From the NCBI GenBank assembly GCA_949298985.1, contig CASFYV010000011.1, forward strand, positions 1-43,128: DNA of 43,128 bases, written 5' to 3'. The DNA is from an uncultured bacterium (GTDB taxonomy: Bacteria > Cyanobacteriota > Vampirovibrionia > Gastranaerophilales > Gastranaerophilaceae). Of this stretch, positions 33,679 through 42,328 are shown piece after piece; within the stretch, counting starts at the first letter, position 1, and every line of letters starts with the position of its first letter. Position numbers and translations under genes: made by a program. Under the pieces are notes generated by a model. That model searched no databases. It saw only the letters and a list, made by a program, of their open reading frames with translations, and had not been told where the DNA came from.

Positions 33679-34650
33679 CTAAAAATAATTCCTTAATAAT
33701 TCGTGCATTTCATCATACACATCTGTTATTTTAACACAAATTTTATCCTTTAAAGTACCGGGACGAGCAAAAAATTTCTTTTCACCATTTACTTTTACAA
33801 TTAAATCATCTTGAACTTTATTATCCAGTTTTATAATATCACCTTCAGAAAGTTGTAAAAAATCATCCAAAGTAATACTACATTGCCCAAACTGAACTCT
33901 CAAATCAACATTAGAAGTATTAATCTTAGAAATCATTTTCATTTTTTCATCATTAGAAGCAACTAAACCTTTTGTTTGGAAAATATGTTGAGTACTTAAA
34001 TGTCCTAAAACTGTTTCCAAAACCGGATAAGGAAAACACAAACTGAATAATCCAAAATGTTTTCCTGAAATCTGCACTTCAAAAGTTAATAGAGCTACAA
34101 TTTCACCTGCTGTAGCAACTTGTATTGATTGATAATTATCATCTAAACTTATAAACTTACCGGAAACAGGAATAATAGTATTCCAAGCATCCTCTAAAGA
34201 TTTAATTATAATATTAATTACCTTTTTAGCTAAAGCTTTTTCAATATCAGTTAATTCTCTTGATTGAGTATCAATTGCCCCAATCCCCCCAAGCATCCTG
34301 TTTACAATACAAGAAATTACTTCAAAACTAACACCTAGAAGAATTTGACCTGATAAAGGTTCAAATTCAAACACCCCAACACTTATAGGAGAAGGCATTG
34401 AACGCACAAATTCTTCATAAGTAAGTTGGTCTACAGAAACAATTTCTATTTCTACACGCATTCTAAGATAACCACTCAAAACAAGAGAAATTGCTTTAGA
34501 GAATTCTCTATGAATATCTCTTAAAGCTCGTAAATTATCTTTTGAGAATTTATCCGGACGTCTAAAATTATACAACTTATAACTTTTATGACCTGAATCC
34601 TCAAAAATTTCTTCAACTTCTTCTGTTATAGTATTCTTTTCTTCTGTCAT
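33679..34650 (-). CDS. fliM: Flagellar motor switch protein FliM
   Basis: A 323-residue C-ring protein. YNFRRPDKFSKDNLRALR (28-45) and the middle CheC-like domain with MLGGIGAI (119-126) are FliM signatures, and a C-terminal SpoA domain starts near residue 245. The canonical N-terminal CheY-binding peptide (LSQxEIDALL) is absent; the first 20 residues are instead Glu-rich (EEVEEIFEDSG). Switching control may thus be unusual. The ribosome binding site AGGGAAAG and the 14-base gap to fliN support operon translation. Confidence 0.95.
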   Translation of the reverse strand: MTEEKNTITEEVEEIFEDSGHKSYKLYNFRRPDKFSKDNLRALRDIHREFSKAISLVLSGYLRMRVEIEIVSVDQLTYEEFVRSMPSPISVGVFEFEPLSGQILLGVSFEVISCIVNRMLGGIGAIDTQSRELTDIEKALAKKVINIIIKSLEDAWNTIIPVSGKFISLDDNYQSIQVATAGEIVALLTFEVQISGKHFGLFSLCFPYPVLETVLGHLSTQHIFQTKGLVASNDEKMKMISKINTSNVDLRVQFGQCSITLDDFLQLSEGDIIKLDNKVQDDLIVKVNGEKKFFARPGTLKDKICVKITDVYDEMHELLRNYF

Positions 34651-34656
34651 CTTTCC

Positions 34657-35262
34657 CTATTGTATAATGAATTGACCAAAACTTACTCTTAAAACTTCTC
34701 TTTCTCCTGCCAAAATTGCATTAATATCATTGGCAATTTGTTCTTTTGCTAATTCTTTTCCTGCAGTAGTAGCCAATTCTGCAGAAGTTTTACTTGAAAG
34801 ATTTGTTATTACAGCATCACGTATAGCCGGTTTATACTGATTCATCTCTTTTTGAATAGCTTCCATTGGATCTATCGTCGCCGGAGCACTTCCATGACCG
34901 CCATGACCGCCACTGCTTTTTGTTTCTTCAACCGCTGGAAAATCAGTATCTTTTTGAGAAACTTCTATCGCTACATTTACTTTAAGATATTTTTTTTGAG
35001 CTTCATCGCAAAGATTTAAAATAAAATCACCTAAATCAACTATTATACCTTTTTGAATTTCATCTCCTTCTGCTTCACCTTCGCCCAATTCTTCCTGAGC
35101 TAAAGATAAAGTATTTATTTTTTGTGTAATAAGATTTTCCATTATTACATAATTTACACCGGCAAAAACTATAAACATTATTACAATTGATGCCAATGTT
35201 AAAATTAACATTTTAGTAAGATCTTGCGATTTAGCCTCACCTAATTTATCTTTTTCAGCCAT
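34657..35262 (-). CDS. fliL: Flagellar basal body protein FliL
   Basis: A 201-residue membrane protein. One helix at about 17-42 (MLILTLASIVIMFIVFAGVN) anchors it in the inner membrane, and the periplasmic part has the FliL pattern: IIVDLGDFILNLCD, KYLKVNVAIEV, and a C-terminal REVLRVSFGQFIIQ. FliL rings the stator and stabilises the motor under load. A small Gly/His-rich insertion (GGHGGHG, near residue 123) is unusual. The GGAGAG ribosome binding site supports the start. It is the first gene of the flagellar operon. Confidence 0.93.
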   Translation of the reverse strand: MAEKDKLGEAKSQDLTKMLILTLASIVIMFIVFAGVNYVIMENLITQKINTLSLAQEELGEGEAEGDEIQKGIIVDLGDFILNLCDEAQKKYLKVNVAIEVSQKDTDFPAVEETKSSGGHGGHGSAPATIDPMEAIQKEMNQYKPAIRDAVITNLSSKTSAELATTAGKELAKEQIANDINAILAGEREVLRVSFGQFIIQ

Positions 35263-35348
35263 ATTTCTCTCCGATTATATACAAGTCAATTATAACAAAA
35301 TATATAATTTAATTTCTACCATTATTTAATGTATTCTTACTATATACT

Positions 35349-35377
35349 ATTATATCAAGATTTTTTATTTTTGCCAA
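35349..35377 (-). promoter_or_regulatory. Sigma-70-type promoter of the fliL-fliM-fliN operon
   Basis: On the minus strand TTGGCA (35372-35377), a 17-base spacer and TATAAT (35349-35354). The expected leader is about 80 bases. This is a vegetative promoter rather than a sigma-28 or sigma-54 one. Confidence 0.8.
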
Positions 35378-35399
35378 AACTAATTTCTTAAAAAGACAA

Positions 35400-35426
35400 T
35401 AAAAAGCAGGTGTTTTAAACCTGCTC
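35400..35426 (-). terminator. Terminator of the small glycine-rich protein gene
   Basis: On the minus strand AGCAGGT pairs with ACCTGCT around a 7-base loop, followed by TTTTATTG. Confidence 0.85.
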
Positions 35427-35441
35427 ACTATTAAATCAGAA

Positions 35442-35747
35442 TTATTTCTTTAAAATATTCTCTTTATCACTTTCCATAGCACCTGCAACCGCACCTACAG
35501 CACCGACAATTCCTCCAAGAGTTGCAGCTCCTGCCAAAATTCCTAAAGCTGGCATTGCGATAGCTCCTACAAAAGCTCCGCCAATTGCATATAAAAGTCC
35601 CATTCTTGCTGCATTTTTTACACCTTTGAACGCAACAATATCTCCTTGAATTTGTTCATTAGGGATTTCATTCCTTACAGGTTGTTTTACACTATTAGCT
35701 TTTAATACCCCACGAGGAGAAACCAAATTAATTGCACTTACTTTCAT
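35442..35747 (-). CDS. Small glycine-zipper protein with N-terminal AFKG motif
   Basis: A 101-residue protein. It starts MKVSAINLVS and has a disordered lead followed by AFKG at 39-42, so it carries the shared motif. Residues ~48-90 are a Gly/Ala-rich hydrophobic stretch (GLLYAIGGAFVGAIAMPALG, then GILAGAATLGGIVGAVGAVA), a glycine-zipper pattern likely to span or insert into a membrane, then a charged tail. The AAGGAG ribosome binding site fixes the start. It lies 23 bases after pheT on the same strand and shares its transcript. Function unknown. Confidence 0.75.
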   Translation of the reverse strand: MKVSAINLVSPRGVLKANSVKQPVRNEIPNEQIQGDIVAFKGVKNAARMGLLYAIGGAFVGAIAMPALGILAGAATLGGIVGAVGAVAGAMESDKENILKK

Positions 35748-35770
35748 AAAAACTCCTTTCTTGAACTCAT

Positions 35771-38245
35771 TTATTCTCTAAAAGATAAATCTGATATAGA
35801 TTTCTTTAATACCGCTCTTACATTTGCCATTTGAGTTTCAATAATTTCATCTGTCATTGTGGAATTTGCATCTTGCATTTTTATTCTAAATGCCACAGAT
35901 TTAAAACCTTCTTGAACATGTTCACCTTCATATACATCAAAGACTTCACAACCATTAAAAATATTATTTGCAACCCCCTTTTTAACAACTTTTTCTAATT
36001 CGTCCCAAGTTGTTTTTTGAGGAACAATAACTGCTAAATCTCGTTGTACCTCTGGGAATTGTGGTAATTTTTTATATCTAACTACACTTTCGTTAACTCC
36101 AGATATTAACATATCTAAATCAAGTTTAAATACAAAAGCATTTTGATTTAATTTTAATTTTGATTTCAATTCCGGATGAATTTCTCCATAATACCCAATA
36201 ATTTCAGGTTTTTTACCAAGCATTGTAAGTACCGCAGCACGGTATGGATGCATACATTTATGAGAATCTGCAAGTGGAGAATCAGCTAACAAAGCAAATT
36301 TTATTCTTCTTGCAAGACTAAATTCTTCCAAAATCTTATCCACAACACCTTTTACTGTATAAAAATCAACTTCTCCAGTATTCTGCCATAAAGAATTTTG
36401 AATATTACCTGTTAAAATTCCTGCTAGTACTTGAGTCTCTTTAACTCCGGAATTCTTTTCTTCAGATTTAGCAATTTTTACATAACTTCTTCCAATCTCA
36501 TATCCCCAAAAATCTTTTTGACCATTGTCATAATTATATTTCATACAATTCAAAAGACTTGGAATTAATGATTGTCTTAGCATTGCATAATCCTCAGATG
36601 CAGGATTTTCAACATAAATTGCATTTTCTTTATCATAAGGAATATTGAATTGTTTTAATAAAGGCTCGCCTATCAATGAAGAAGTCTGCATTTCATTCAA
36701 ACCTAACCCCATCATAATATTTCTAATTTTTGTGATAACTCTTTCTGCAAGAGAGATTTCTGCAACACCTGAACGATTAGGAAGAGTTGGAGTAATTTTA
36801 TCATACCCGTTAATTCTTGCAATTTCTTCTATCAAATCAGATTCTCTTGTAACATCATCAGCTCTAAATGATGGAACTTTAACTTTACAAGCTATTTCAT
36901 TTTTACCCAAAATTTCAAAACCTAATTTTTCTAATATTGAAAGACATTTTTGAGCTTCTATTTCACATCCTAAAATTCTTTTAATTTGAGGATATCTTAG
37001 AGTAATTTCAACAGACTCTAATTTATTATTTCCGGTCTCTACCATTCCTTCAAACTTAGCATCTGCATATTTTTCTAAAAGCTCAACAGCTCTTAATAAA
37101 CCTGGTCTTACAGCTTCTATATCAATACCTCTTTCAAATCTTGCACAAGCATCAGATTTATAACCAACACTTCTTGAGCTTTTTCTATTAGCTTTTGGTG
37201 TAAAATAAGCGGCTTCTAGTGCGATATTTTTTGTATTGTCATCGATTTCAGAATTAGCACCGCCAAAAACTCCACCTAAACAAACAGGCTCATTTTCTGT
37301 TGCAATAACTACTGAATCATTTGTTAACTCTCTTTCAATTTCATCTAAAGTAACTAATTTTTCTCCCCCATTTGCACGTCTTACGCATAAATATCCGTTT
37401 AATTTATCAAAATCAAAAGCATGAAGAGGTGTACCATATTCTAGCATTACATAATTAGTAATATCAACGACGTTATTAATAGCTCTCACACCTGATGCAA
37501 CAAGTCTTTTTTGCATCCATTCAGGAGAAGGCTTGATTACAACATCTTTTAAAATACCAATTGAATAATATTTACAAACATCATTATCTTTAATTTCAAC
37601 TCTAAAATCAGCCTCTTTAGTTTCTCTTTTTGCATATTCAAACTTCAATGGTCTATCGAATAATGCAGATAATTCTCTTGCAATACCAATAACAGATACT
37701 TGATCGCCACGATTTGCAGTAGGTGCAGTATGTAATATAAAATCTTTTTCAAAACCTAACACATTTTCTACATCTAAACCCAAACCTACATTTGGAAAAA
37801 TTCTGTTTAAAATAAGAATTCCATCTTCTTCTTGATAATTTCTATCACTTACACCTAATTCATCAGCTGAACATAACATACCTTGAGATTCAACTCCTCT
37901 TATTGTAGCAGGTGTAAGTTCAAATTGTTCTCCGGTTTTTCTATCCAAAACCTTAGAACCAACAGAGGCATAAGGAATTACTTGACCTACTTCAATATTT
38001 TGAGCTCCGCAAACTACAGTTTTAATTCCACTACCCGTATTTACAGTAACTAAATGAAGTCTATCAGAATTAGGATGGTTATCTATTTTTTCGATTTTTG
38101 CAGTGATAATATTTGTAAACTGAGGTCTAACTTCTTCAACCTCTTCAACTTCTAACCCACTCATTGTAAGCTCATGAGCAATTTGATTAACATCTATATC
38201 TTTTAAATCTACTAATTCATTTAACCATTTTAATGAAACTTGCAT
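35771..38245 (-). CDS. pheT: Phenylalanyl-tRNA synthetase beta subunit
   Basis: An 824-residue protein of normal length for bacterial PheT. The order of domains is typical: N-terminal MQVSLKWLNELVDL, EMAP-like tRNA-binding OB fold (about 40-150, VVCGAQNIEVGQVIPYA), B3/B4 editing domain (about 210-370), B5 (about 400-480), the class II-like core, and C-terminal ferredoxin-fold anticodon-binding domain with FPEVQRDLAVIVP near 735. It pairs with PheS, which is not in this window. A ribosome binding site (AGAGAGGAAGG) precedes the start. Upstream is the degenerate HD-GYP gene with a terminator between. Confidence 0.98.
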   Translation of the reverse strand: MQVSLKWLNELVDLKDIDVNQIAHELTMSGLEVEEVEEVRPQFTNIITAKIEKIDNHPNSDRLHLVTVNTGSGIKTVVCGAQNIEVGQVIPYASVGSKVLDRKTGEQFELTPATIRGVESQGMLCSADELGVSDRNYQEEDGILILNRIFPNVGLGLDVENVLGFEKDFILHTAPTANRGDQVSVIGIARELSALFDRPLKFEYAKRETKEADFRVEIKDNDVCKYYSIGILKDVVIKPSPEWMQKRLVASGVRAINNVVDITNYVMLEYGTPLHAFDFDKLNGYLCVRRANGGEKLVTLDEIERELTNDSVVIATENEPVCLGGVFGGANSEIDDNTKNIALEAAYFTPKANRKSSRSVGYKSDACARFERGIDIEAVRPGLLRAVELLEKYADAKFEGMVETGNNKLESVEITLRYPQIKRILGCEIEAQKCLSILEKLGFEILGKNEIACKVKVPSFRADDVTRESDLIEEIARINGYDKITPTLPNRSGVAEISLAERVITKIRNIMMGLGLNEMQTSSLIGEPLLKQFNIPYDKENAIYVENPASEDYAMLRQSLIPSLLNCMKYNYDNGQKDFWGYEIGRSYVKIAKSEEKNSGVKETQVLAGILTGNIQNSLWQNTGEVDFYTVKGVVDKILEEFSLARRIKFALLADSPLADSHKCMHPYRAAVLTMLGKKPEIIGYYGEIHPELKSKLKLNQNAFVFKLDLDMLISGVNESVVRYKKLPQFPEVQRDLAVIVPQKTTWDELEKVVKKGVANNIFNGCEVFDVYEGEHVQEGFKSVAFRIKMQDANSTMTDEIIETQMANVRAVLKKSISDLSFRE

Positions 38246-38289
38246 ACATTCCTTCCTCTCTATTTTTTACTATTATACAACATAAAAAA

Positions 38290-38322
38290 ATAGAGAAAAT
38301 ATATACAAATTTTCCTCTTTAA
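38290..38322 (-). terminator. Terminator after the degenerate HD-GYP gene
   Basis: On the minus strand AGAGGAAAAT pairs with ATTTTCTCT with one bulged G, followed by ATTTTTTTATG. Confidence 0.65.
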
Positions 38323-38327
38323 AAATT

Positions 38328-39095
38328 TTATTTATCAAACTTTTCAGCATATTTTACCAAAGCATTATACACCTCCGGTAAAATTTTACCTTCACGCACT
38401 TCTCTATACAAAATAAGTAACGCTTCAACCCTACTAAGTTTTCTTCTGTATACTCTTGCTTCTCTTAAAGCACTATACTTATCAGCAATAGAAACTATCT
38501 GCACTCCGATCGCAGAAGGTAAATTATTTTCATCCAAATCAGGATAACCTGAATGTTTCATATTCTGATGATGATATTTTATTAGTTCAAGAGTCTTCTC
38601 AGAAATCTTTTGAGTCTTTAAAAGTTCATATCCTAAAACCGAATGAATATTCATAATCTCACGTTCTTTAACATTCAATTTAGCAGGCTTATTCAAAATT
38701 TTAGATGGAATCAAAACCTTACCCAGATCATGTAACATCGAAGCTTCTTTAATGACAGACATTTCAAGTCCATCTTTCACAGATTCCGATAAAATCGAAT
38801 AAACTCCAAGTGCAATCTTACAGGTTTCATTCATATGACCACCAGTTAACTCCTGTAAAGTTTTTGTATCAACACTCGGTTTTATTTTATAACGACCTAA
38901 TAAACTTGAAATCTCAGGATTTAATTTTACCATTCGTTTTAAAACGTATTTATGAGATTTTTTATCTTTTGGAGCTCTCAAAAAAGTTTTACCGGTTTCA
39001 TCTTCCCTATAGACAAAAAAACTGTTACAACTTATCTGAACAGCACCTTTTAAACTAACTTTTTTCTTCTCTCTTCTCGGGTAAATTAAAAACAT
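38328..39095 (-). CDS. Degenerate HD-GYP domain protein
   Basis: A 255-residue cytoplasmic protein. The HD core is kept (SMLHDLGKVLIPSKIL, with HD at 122-123, and IHSVLGYELL), but the GYP region reads HHQNMKHSGYP (175-185), so the Glu and the Asp-Gly of the consensus HHExxDGxGYP are replaced by Gln and Lys-His. The metal-binding His residues seem intact. It may bind cyclic-di-GMP without cutting it, or act on another nucleotide. The N-terminal ~70 residues are basic and unrecognised. Promoter: TATAAT on the minus strand lies 14 bases before the ATG, with only a weak AGAAG ribosome binding site. Confidence 0.75.
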   Translation of the reverse strand: MFLIYPRREKKKVSLKGAVQISCNSFFVYREDETGKTFLRAPKDKKSHKYVLKRMVKLNPEISSLLGRYKIKPSVDTKTLQELTGGHMNETCKIALGVYSILSESVKDGLEMSVIKEASMLHDLGKVLIPSKILNKPAKLNVKEREIMNIHSVLGYELLKTQKISEKTLELIKYHHQNMKHSGYPDLDENNLPSAIGVQIVSIADKYSALREARVYRRKLSRVEALLILYREVREGKILPEVYNALVKYAEKFDK

Positions 39096-39226
39096 TTTTC
39101 TTCTTTTTATTATAACTTAATATAAGTTTACAATAATTTCTAAAATATATCAATAGTTTTTAATCACTTGAGGGATAAAATTTTTTCAAAACATACATAT
39201 GATTAAACTTGAAAAGGAGAAGTCTT

Positions 39227-39760
39227 ATGAGTGAAAAACGTTTTTTAAATTTTATACTAACAGAAGGAATATTACTTTCAATTTTAGGGATAACAATGCT
39301 AATTTTACCCAAAATAACATCATTAACATTAGGAATAATGTTATGTATAACTTTAATGATTTATGGAGGTTATAAAGCAATAAATGCATTTTTAACAAGA
39401 AATTACTTAAGACACTACATTCTTAATATACTTTTAGGACTATTAATATTTGTTCTAGGTTTAATACTATTTATGTCCCCAATGTTTAACCTAATAATTT
39501 TAACAGGTCTAATTGGTATATATTTCTTAATGGAAAGTATTTCCTCTACAGCATTTGGAGTCCAAAACAGAAAAACACTTTATTTTTGGTGGGCAAATAT
39601 TTTTGTTGGAATAATTCAATTTTTACTTGGACTAATAATTATATTAGGACTTCCATCAACTTCAATTTGGGTAATAGGAACTCTTGTAGGAATAAACTTT
39701 TTAATCTCAGGAATGATAATGATTAGTATGTTTATTTCAACTAAATACATATATAACTAA
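39227..39760 (+). CDS. HdeD/DUF308-like membrane protein
   Basis: A 177-residue inner-membrane protein with six predicted helices, in two sets of three as in the HdeD/DUF308 family (acid-resistance-linked in enterobacteria, otherwise unknown). The ATG at 39227 is preferred over the TTG at 39209 because AAGGAG sits nine bases upstream of it. Typical segments are GILLSILGITMLILP, IYGGYKAINAF and LGLIIILGLPS. The rhodanese gene follows 11 bases later, so the two form one operon. A role in stress or envelope homeostasis is a guess. Confidence 0.75.
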   Translation: MSEKRFLNFILTEGILLSILGITMLILPKITSLTLGIMLCITLMIYGGYKAINAFLTRNYLRHYILNILLGLLIFVLGLILFMSPMFNLIILTGLIGIYFLMESISSTAFGVQNRKTLYFWWANIFVGIIQFLLGLIIILGLPSTSIWVIGTLVGINFLISGMIMISMFISTKYIYN

Positions 39761-39771
39761 GGAGAACTAAA

Positions 39772-40161
39772 ATGACAGAAGAAAAAATTTTAAATATCAG
39801 AAACAACTCTGAAGAAGCAAGTAACTATTTTTCAAAACAATTAGCTTTTACACTTGGCCCAGTTGAGCTAAAAGAATTAAGTGAAGAGGGCAAAAATATT
39901 AAAATTATAGATGTCCGTTTAAATTCCGACTATCAAGTAGGACATATCCCAGAAGCAATATCTATACCTTACGAAGAATTACCTGAAAAACTAAAAGAAC
40001 TAAACAAAGAAGATTTACACGTGGTCTACTGTTATAACAATTTCTGCCATTTAGGTGCAAAAGCTGCATATATACTTGCTAAAAACACCTTCTCTGTAAT
40101 GTTACTTAAAGGAGGTTTCAAAACTTGGGCAGAAGACTTTAGATTTGCAATTGTTCAATAA
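39772..40161 (+). CDS. Rhodanese-like sulfurtransferase
   Basis: A 129-residue single-domain rhodanese. The pattern IDVRLNSDYQVGHIPEAISIP (about 45-65), the active-site loop VVYCYNNFCHLGAKAA with Cys near residue 85, and LLKGGFKTWAEDF near the end are those of the family. The loop CYNNFCHLG is larger in side chains than the canonical CxxGxR. It probably transfers sulfur or acts as a persulfide carrier, in the cytoplasm. The ribosome binding site is AAGGAG. It is the last gene of the operon with the HdeD-like protein. Confidence 0.88.
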   Translation: MTEEKILNIRNNSEEASNYFSKQLAFTLGPVELKELSEEGKNIKIIDVRLNSDYQVGHIPEAISIPYEELPEKLKELNKEDLHVVYCYNNFCHLGAKAAYILAKNTFSVMLLKGGFKTWAEDFRFAIVQ

Positions 40162-40165
40162 TAAA

Positions 40166-40195
40166 TTAAAAGCTCTAGATTACTAGAGCTTTTTA
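40166..40195. terminator. Bidirectional terminator
   Basis: AAAAGCTCTAG pairs with CTAGAGCTTTT around a 4-base loop, between the convergent rhodanese and GH13 genes. Confidence 0.9.
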
Positions 40196-40196
40196 A

Positions 40197-42224
40197 TTAT
40201 AATTTTAACCAAACTACTCCATAAGGTTGTATTCTCAAATGCATTGTTCTATTTTTAAGCGAAATATCAACACTTACATCATCATCGTTTACAAGATTTT
40301 TTAAATGATCAATATGCCCATCAGATTTTAAAACAACATCCATTGGAATTGTAATTTCTGCAATTAATTTTTCATCAGATAAGTTATTAATTACTAATAT
40401 CTTTTCATCTTTATAACTTCTTATATATGCAAAATTATGAGGAGAAGATGTTTTTAACAAAGTAAAATCACCTCTTGACATTGATGGCAAACTTTTTCTT
40501 AAAGCAATAAGATTTTTTACTTTTTTATAAACTTTACTATTAAATTCATAATAATCTTTAGACGCTCCATAGAACAATTTTGCAGGAACAGCACCTCTAT
40601 TAATATCTCTACTATCAAAATAACTTAAAAGTTTAAACTTACTTTTCTTATGCTTAATAATTCTTTCTTTTTCATTTTTTCTTGCATTAGCAAAATTATT
40701 TCTAACCCCAACTTCATCACCGTAATAAATAATAGGAATCCCCGGCATTGACATCAAAATAGAAAACGCCATCTCAATTCTATCAGGGTCATTATCTAAA
40801 AAGTTAGCAAGTCTACCACTTACTCCAAGTCCCTTTCTAAATTCAGCCCCCTTAGAAACCAAAGCATTATATATAATTTCTCTTGTCTGAACATCAATCA
40901 TCTCAAGAGTAAGTTCATCATGCACTCTTAAAAAAATGCCCCAAGCTGCTGTAGAAGGAATTTGCGGAGTATCCTTGTAAGCATTTATAAAATGTTGCTT
41001 ATCACCCGTAATTAAAGCCGCCCAAATAGCAGGCATGTAAGGGAAATGGTACGCTATTTGAAATTCATCAGTTCTTTTTATCTCTTTTTCCTGACCGTTT
41101 ATTGTTGTTTTGAATTTTCTTTCTTTACCAAAATAAGGTAAAATATCCTTCGGATACTGACAAGCTTCTGCCTGAATTACAGTTCTTGGTGAAGTCATTT
41201 GAATATAATTACTTAATAACTTTACAATCGCGTGTGTTTTAGGTAAATTTTCAGCATTTGTACCATCCTCTTTTGACAAATAAGGAATAGCATCCATTCT
41301 AAAAATATCAATACCAATATTTGTCCAATAATTAATAGTATCCAACCAATAATAAAGAACTTCAGGATTTTCCCAGTTTATATCCAACTGAAACGGATAA
41401 AATGTATGATAAAAATAATAATCTTCACCGTTTAAAACAACTTTTCTATAATGATTCTCCGTTATTTCAGGAAAAATCAAACGCCTTTTAGAAATCTTAC
41501 CATGCTCGTCATTATATTCAACAACTGTTCCGATTTTTTCATCAACATATTTCTTATATTCAGGCATTTTATCCTTAACTACAAAATAATCTTTTTTAGA
41601 AATATCGCCTTTCAAAAAACTCTGAAACCATTCATGCTCATCAGAAACGTGATTTAAAACTAAATCAGATTTTATTTTAAACCCATTTTTTTTAGCTTCT
41701 ACAACAAATTCTTTAAACTGAGTTTTCCCGCCTAAATCAGCACGAATATTTTGCGGATTTTTTACATCAAACCCTGCATCAGACATAGGAGAATCAGCAA
41801 AAGGAAGCAAATAAAGTGTTGTAACACCTAAATCCTTCAAATAATCAAACATCGCAGAAGTATCTCTAAAAGTATTAGGCTTTTCCGGAGTAACTACACC
41901 AAATTGATCAACATAAAACATATAAATAATTTCATCTTTATACCAATCATCAGCCCTTGTTAAATCTTCATTTTTTAGAGTTTCAGAACGTTTATCAATT
42001 GATTCTTTTGCAATCTGCATAACTCTTTCATAAATTTCTTTAGCTCGCTTTTCTCCATAAACTTGAACAATAGAAGCATATATTTCATTTTCAATTTTTT
42101 TAGGAACAACTATCTCTTCTGTAACATTAGCTTGCACTTCAGCAAAAACTAAATTTTGAGTTAATAATATATTTGACCCTAATAAACTTGCTAGCAATAA
42201 GGTTGATAATACTTTTTTATTCAT
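40197..42224 (-). CDS. Secreted GH13 alpha-glucan enzyme, trehalose synthase-like
   Basis: A 675-residue protein with a signal peptide (MNKKVLSTLLLASLLGSNIL, cleavage near residue 28, FA-EV), so it acts in the periplasm or outside. The GH13 barrel shows nucleophile Asp311 in IDIFRMDAI, acid Glu353 in VIQAEACQ and Asp436 in FLRVHDELTLEM; GIPIIYYGDEVG follows. HDELTLEM and SGRLANFLDNDPDRIE resemble trehalose synthases (GH13_16), but the RTPMQW-type segment is not seen, so it could instead be an amylase or maltase. The beta-sandwich C-terminal domain is present (HLRIQPYGVVWLKL). The ribosome binding site GAGGAG fixes the start. Confidence 0.85.
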   Translation of the reverse strand: MNKKVLSTLLLASLLGSNILLTQNLVFAEVQANVTEEIVVPKKIENEIYASIVQVYGEKRAKEIYERVMQIAKESIDKRSETLKNEDLTRADDWYKDEIIYMFYVDQFGVVTPEKPNTFRDTSAMFDYLKDLGVTTLYLLPFADSPMSDAGFDVKNPQNIRADLGGKTQFKEFVVEAKKNGFKIKSDLVLNHVSDEHEWFQSFLKGDISKKDYFVVKDKMPEYKKYVDEKIGTVVEYNDEHGKISKRRLIFPEITENHYRKVVLNGEDYYFYHTFYPFQLDINWENPEVLYYWLDTINYWTNIGIDIFRMDAIPYLSKEDGTNAENLPKTHAIVKLLSNYIQMTSPRTVIQAEACQYPKDILPYFGKERKFKTTINGQEKEIKRTDEFQIAYHFPYMPAIWAALITGDKQHFINAYKDTPQIPSTAAWGIFLRVHDELTLEMIDVQTREIIYNALVSKGAEFRKGLGVSGRLANFLDNDPDRIEMAFSILMSMPGIPIIYYGDEVGVRNNFANARKNEKERIIKHKKSKFKLLSYFDSRDINRGAVPAKLFYGASKDYYEFNSKVYKKVKNLIALRKSLPSMSRGDFTLLKTSSPHNFAYIRSYKDEKILVINNLSDEKLIAEITIPMDVVLKSDGHIDHLKNLVNDDDVSVDISLKNRTMHLRIQPYGVVWLKL

Positions 42225-42271
42225 AAAATACTCCTCAAGCCCATTTTATCATAAAATCCAAATAAAAACTA

Positions 42272-42299
42272 AAAAGCTGTACAAATTGTGTACAGCTTA
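42272..42299 (-). terminator. Terminator of the NPF-repeat gene
   Basis: AAGCTGTACA pairs with TGTACAGCTT around a 4-base loop; on the minus strand a T-rich run follows. Confidence 0.85.
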
Positions 42300-42328
42300 T
42301 TTTGGGGTAATCAGGTATATTTTTGAGT

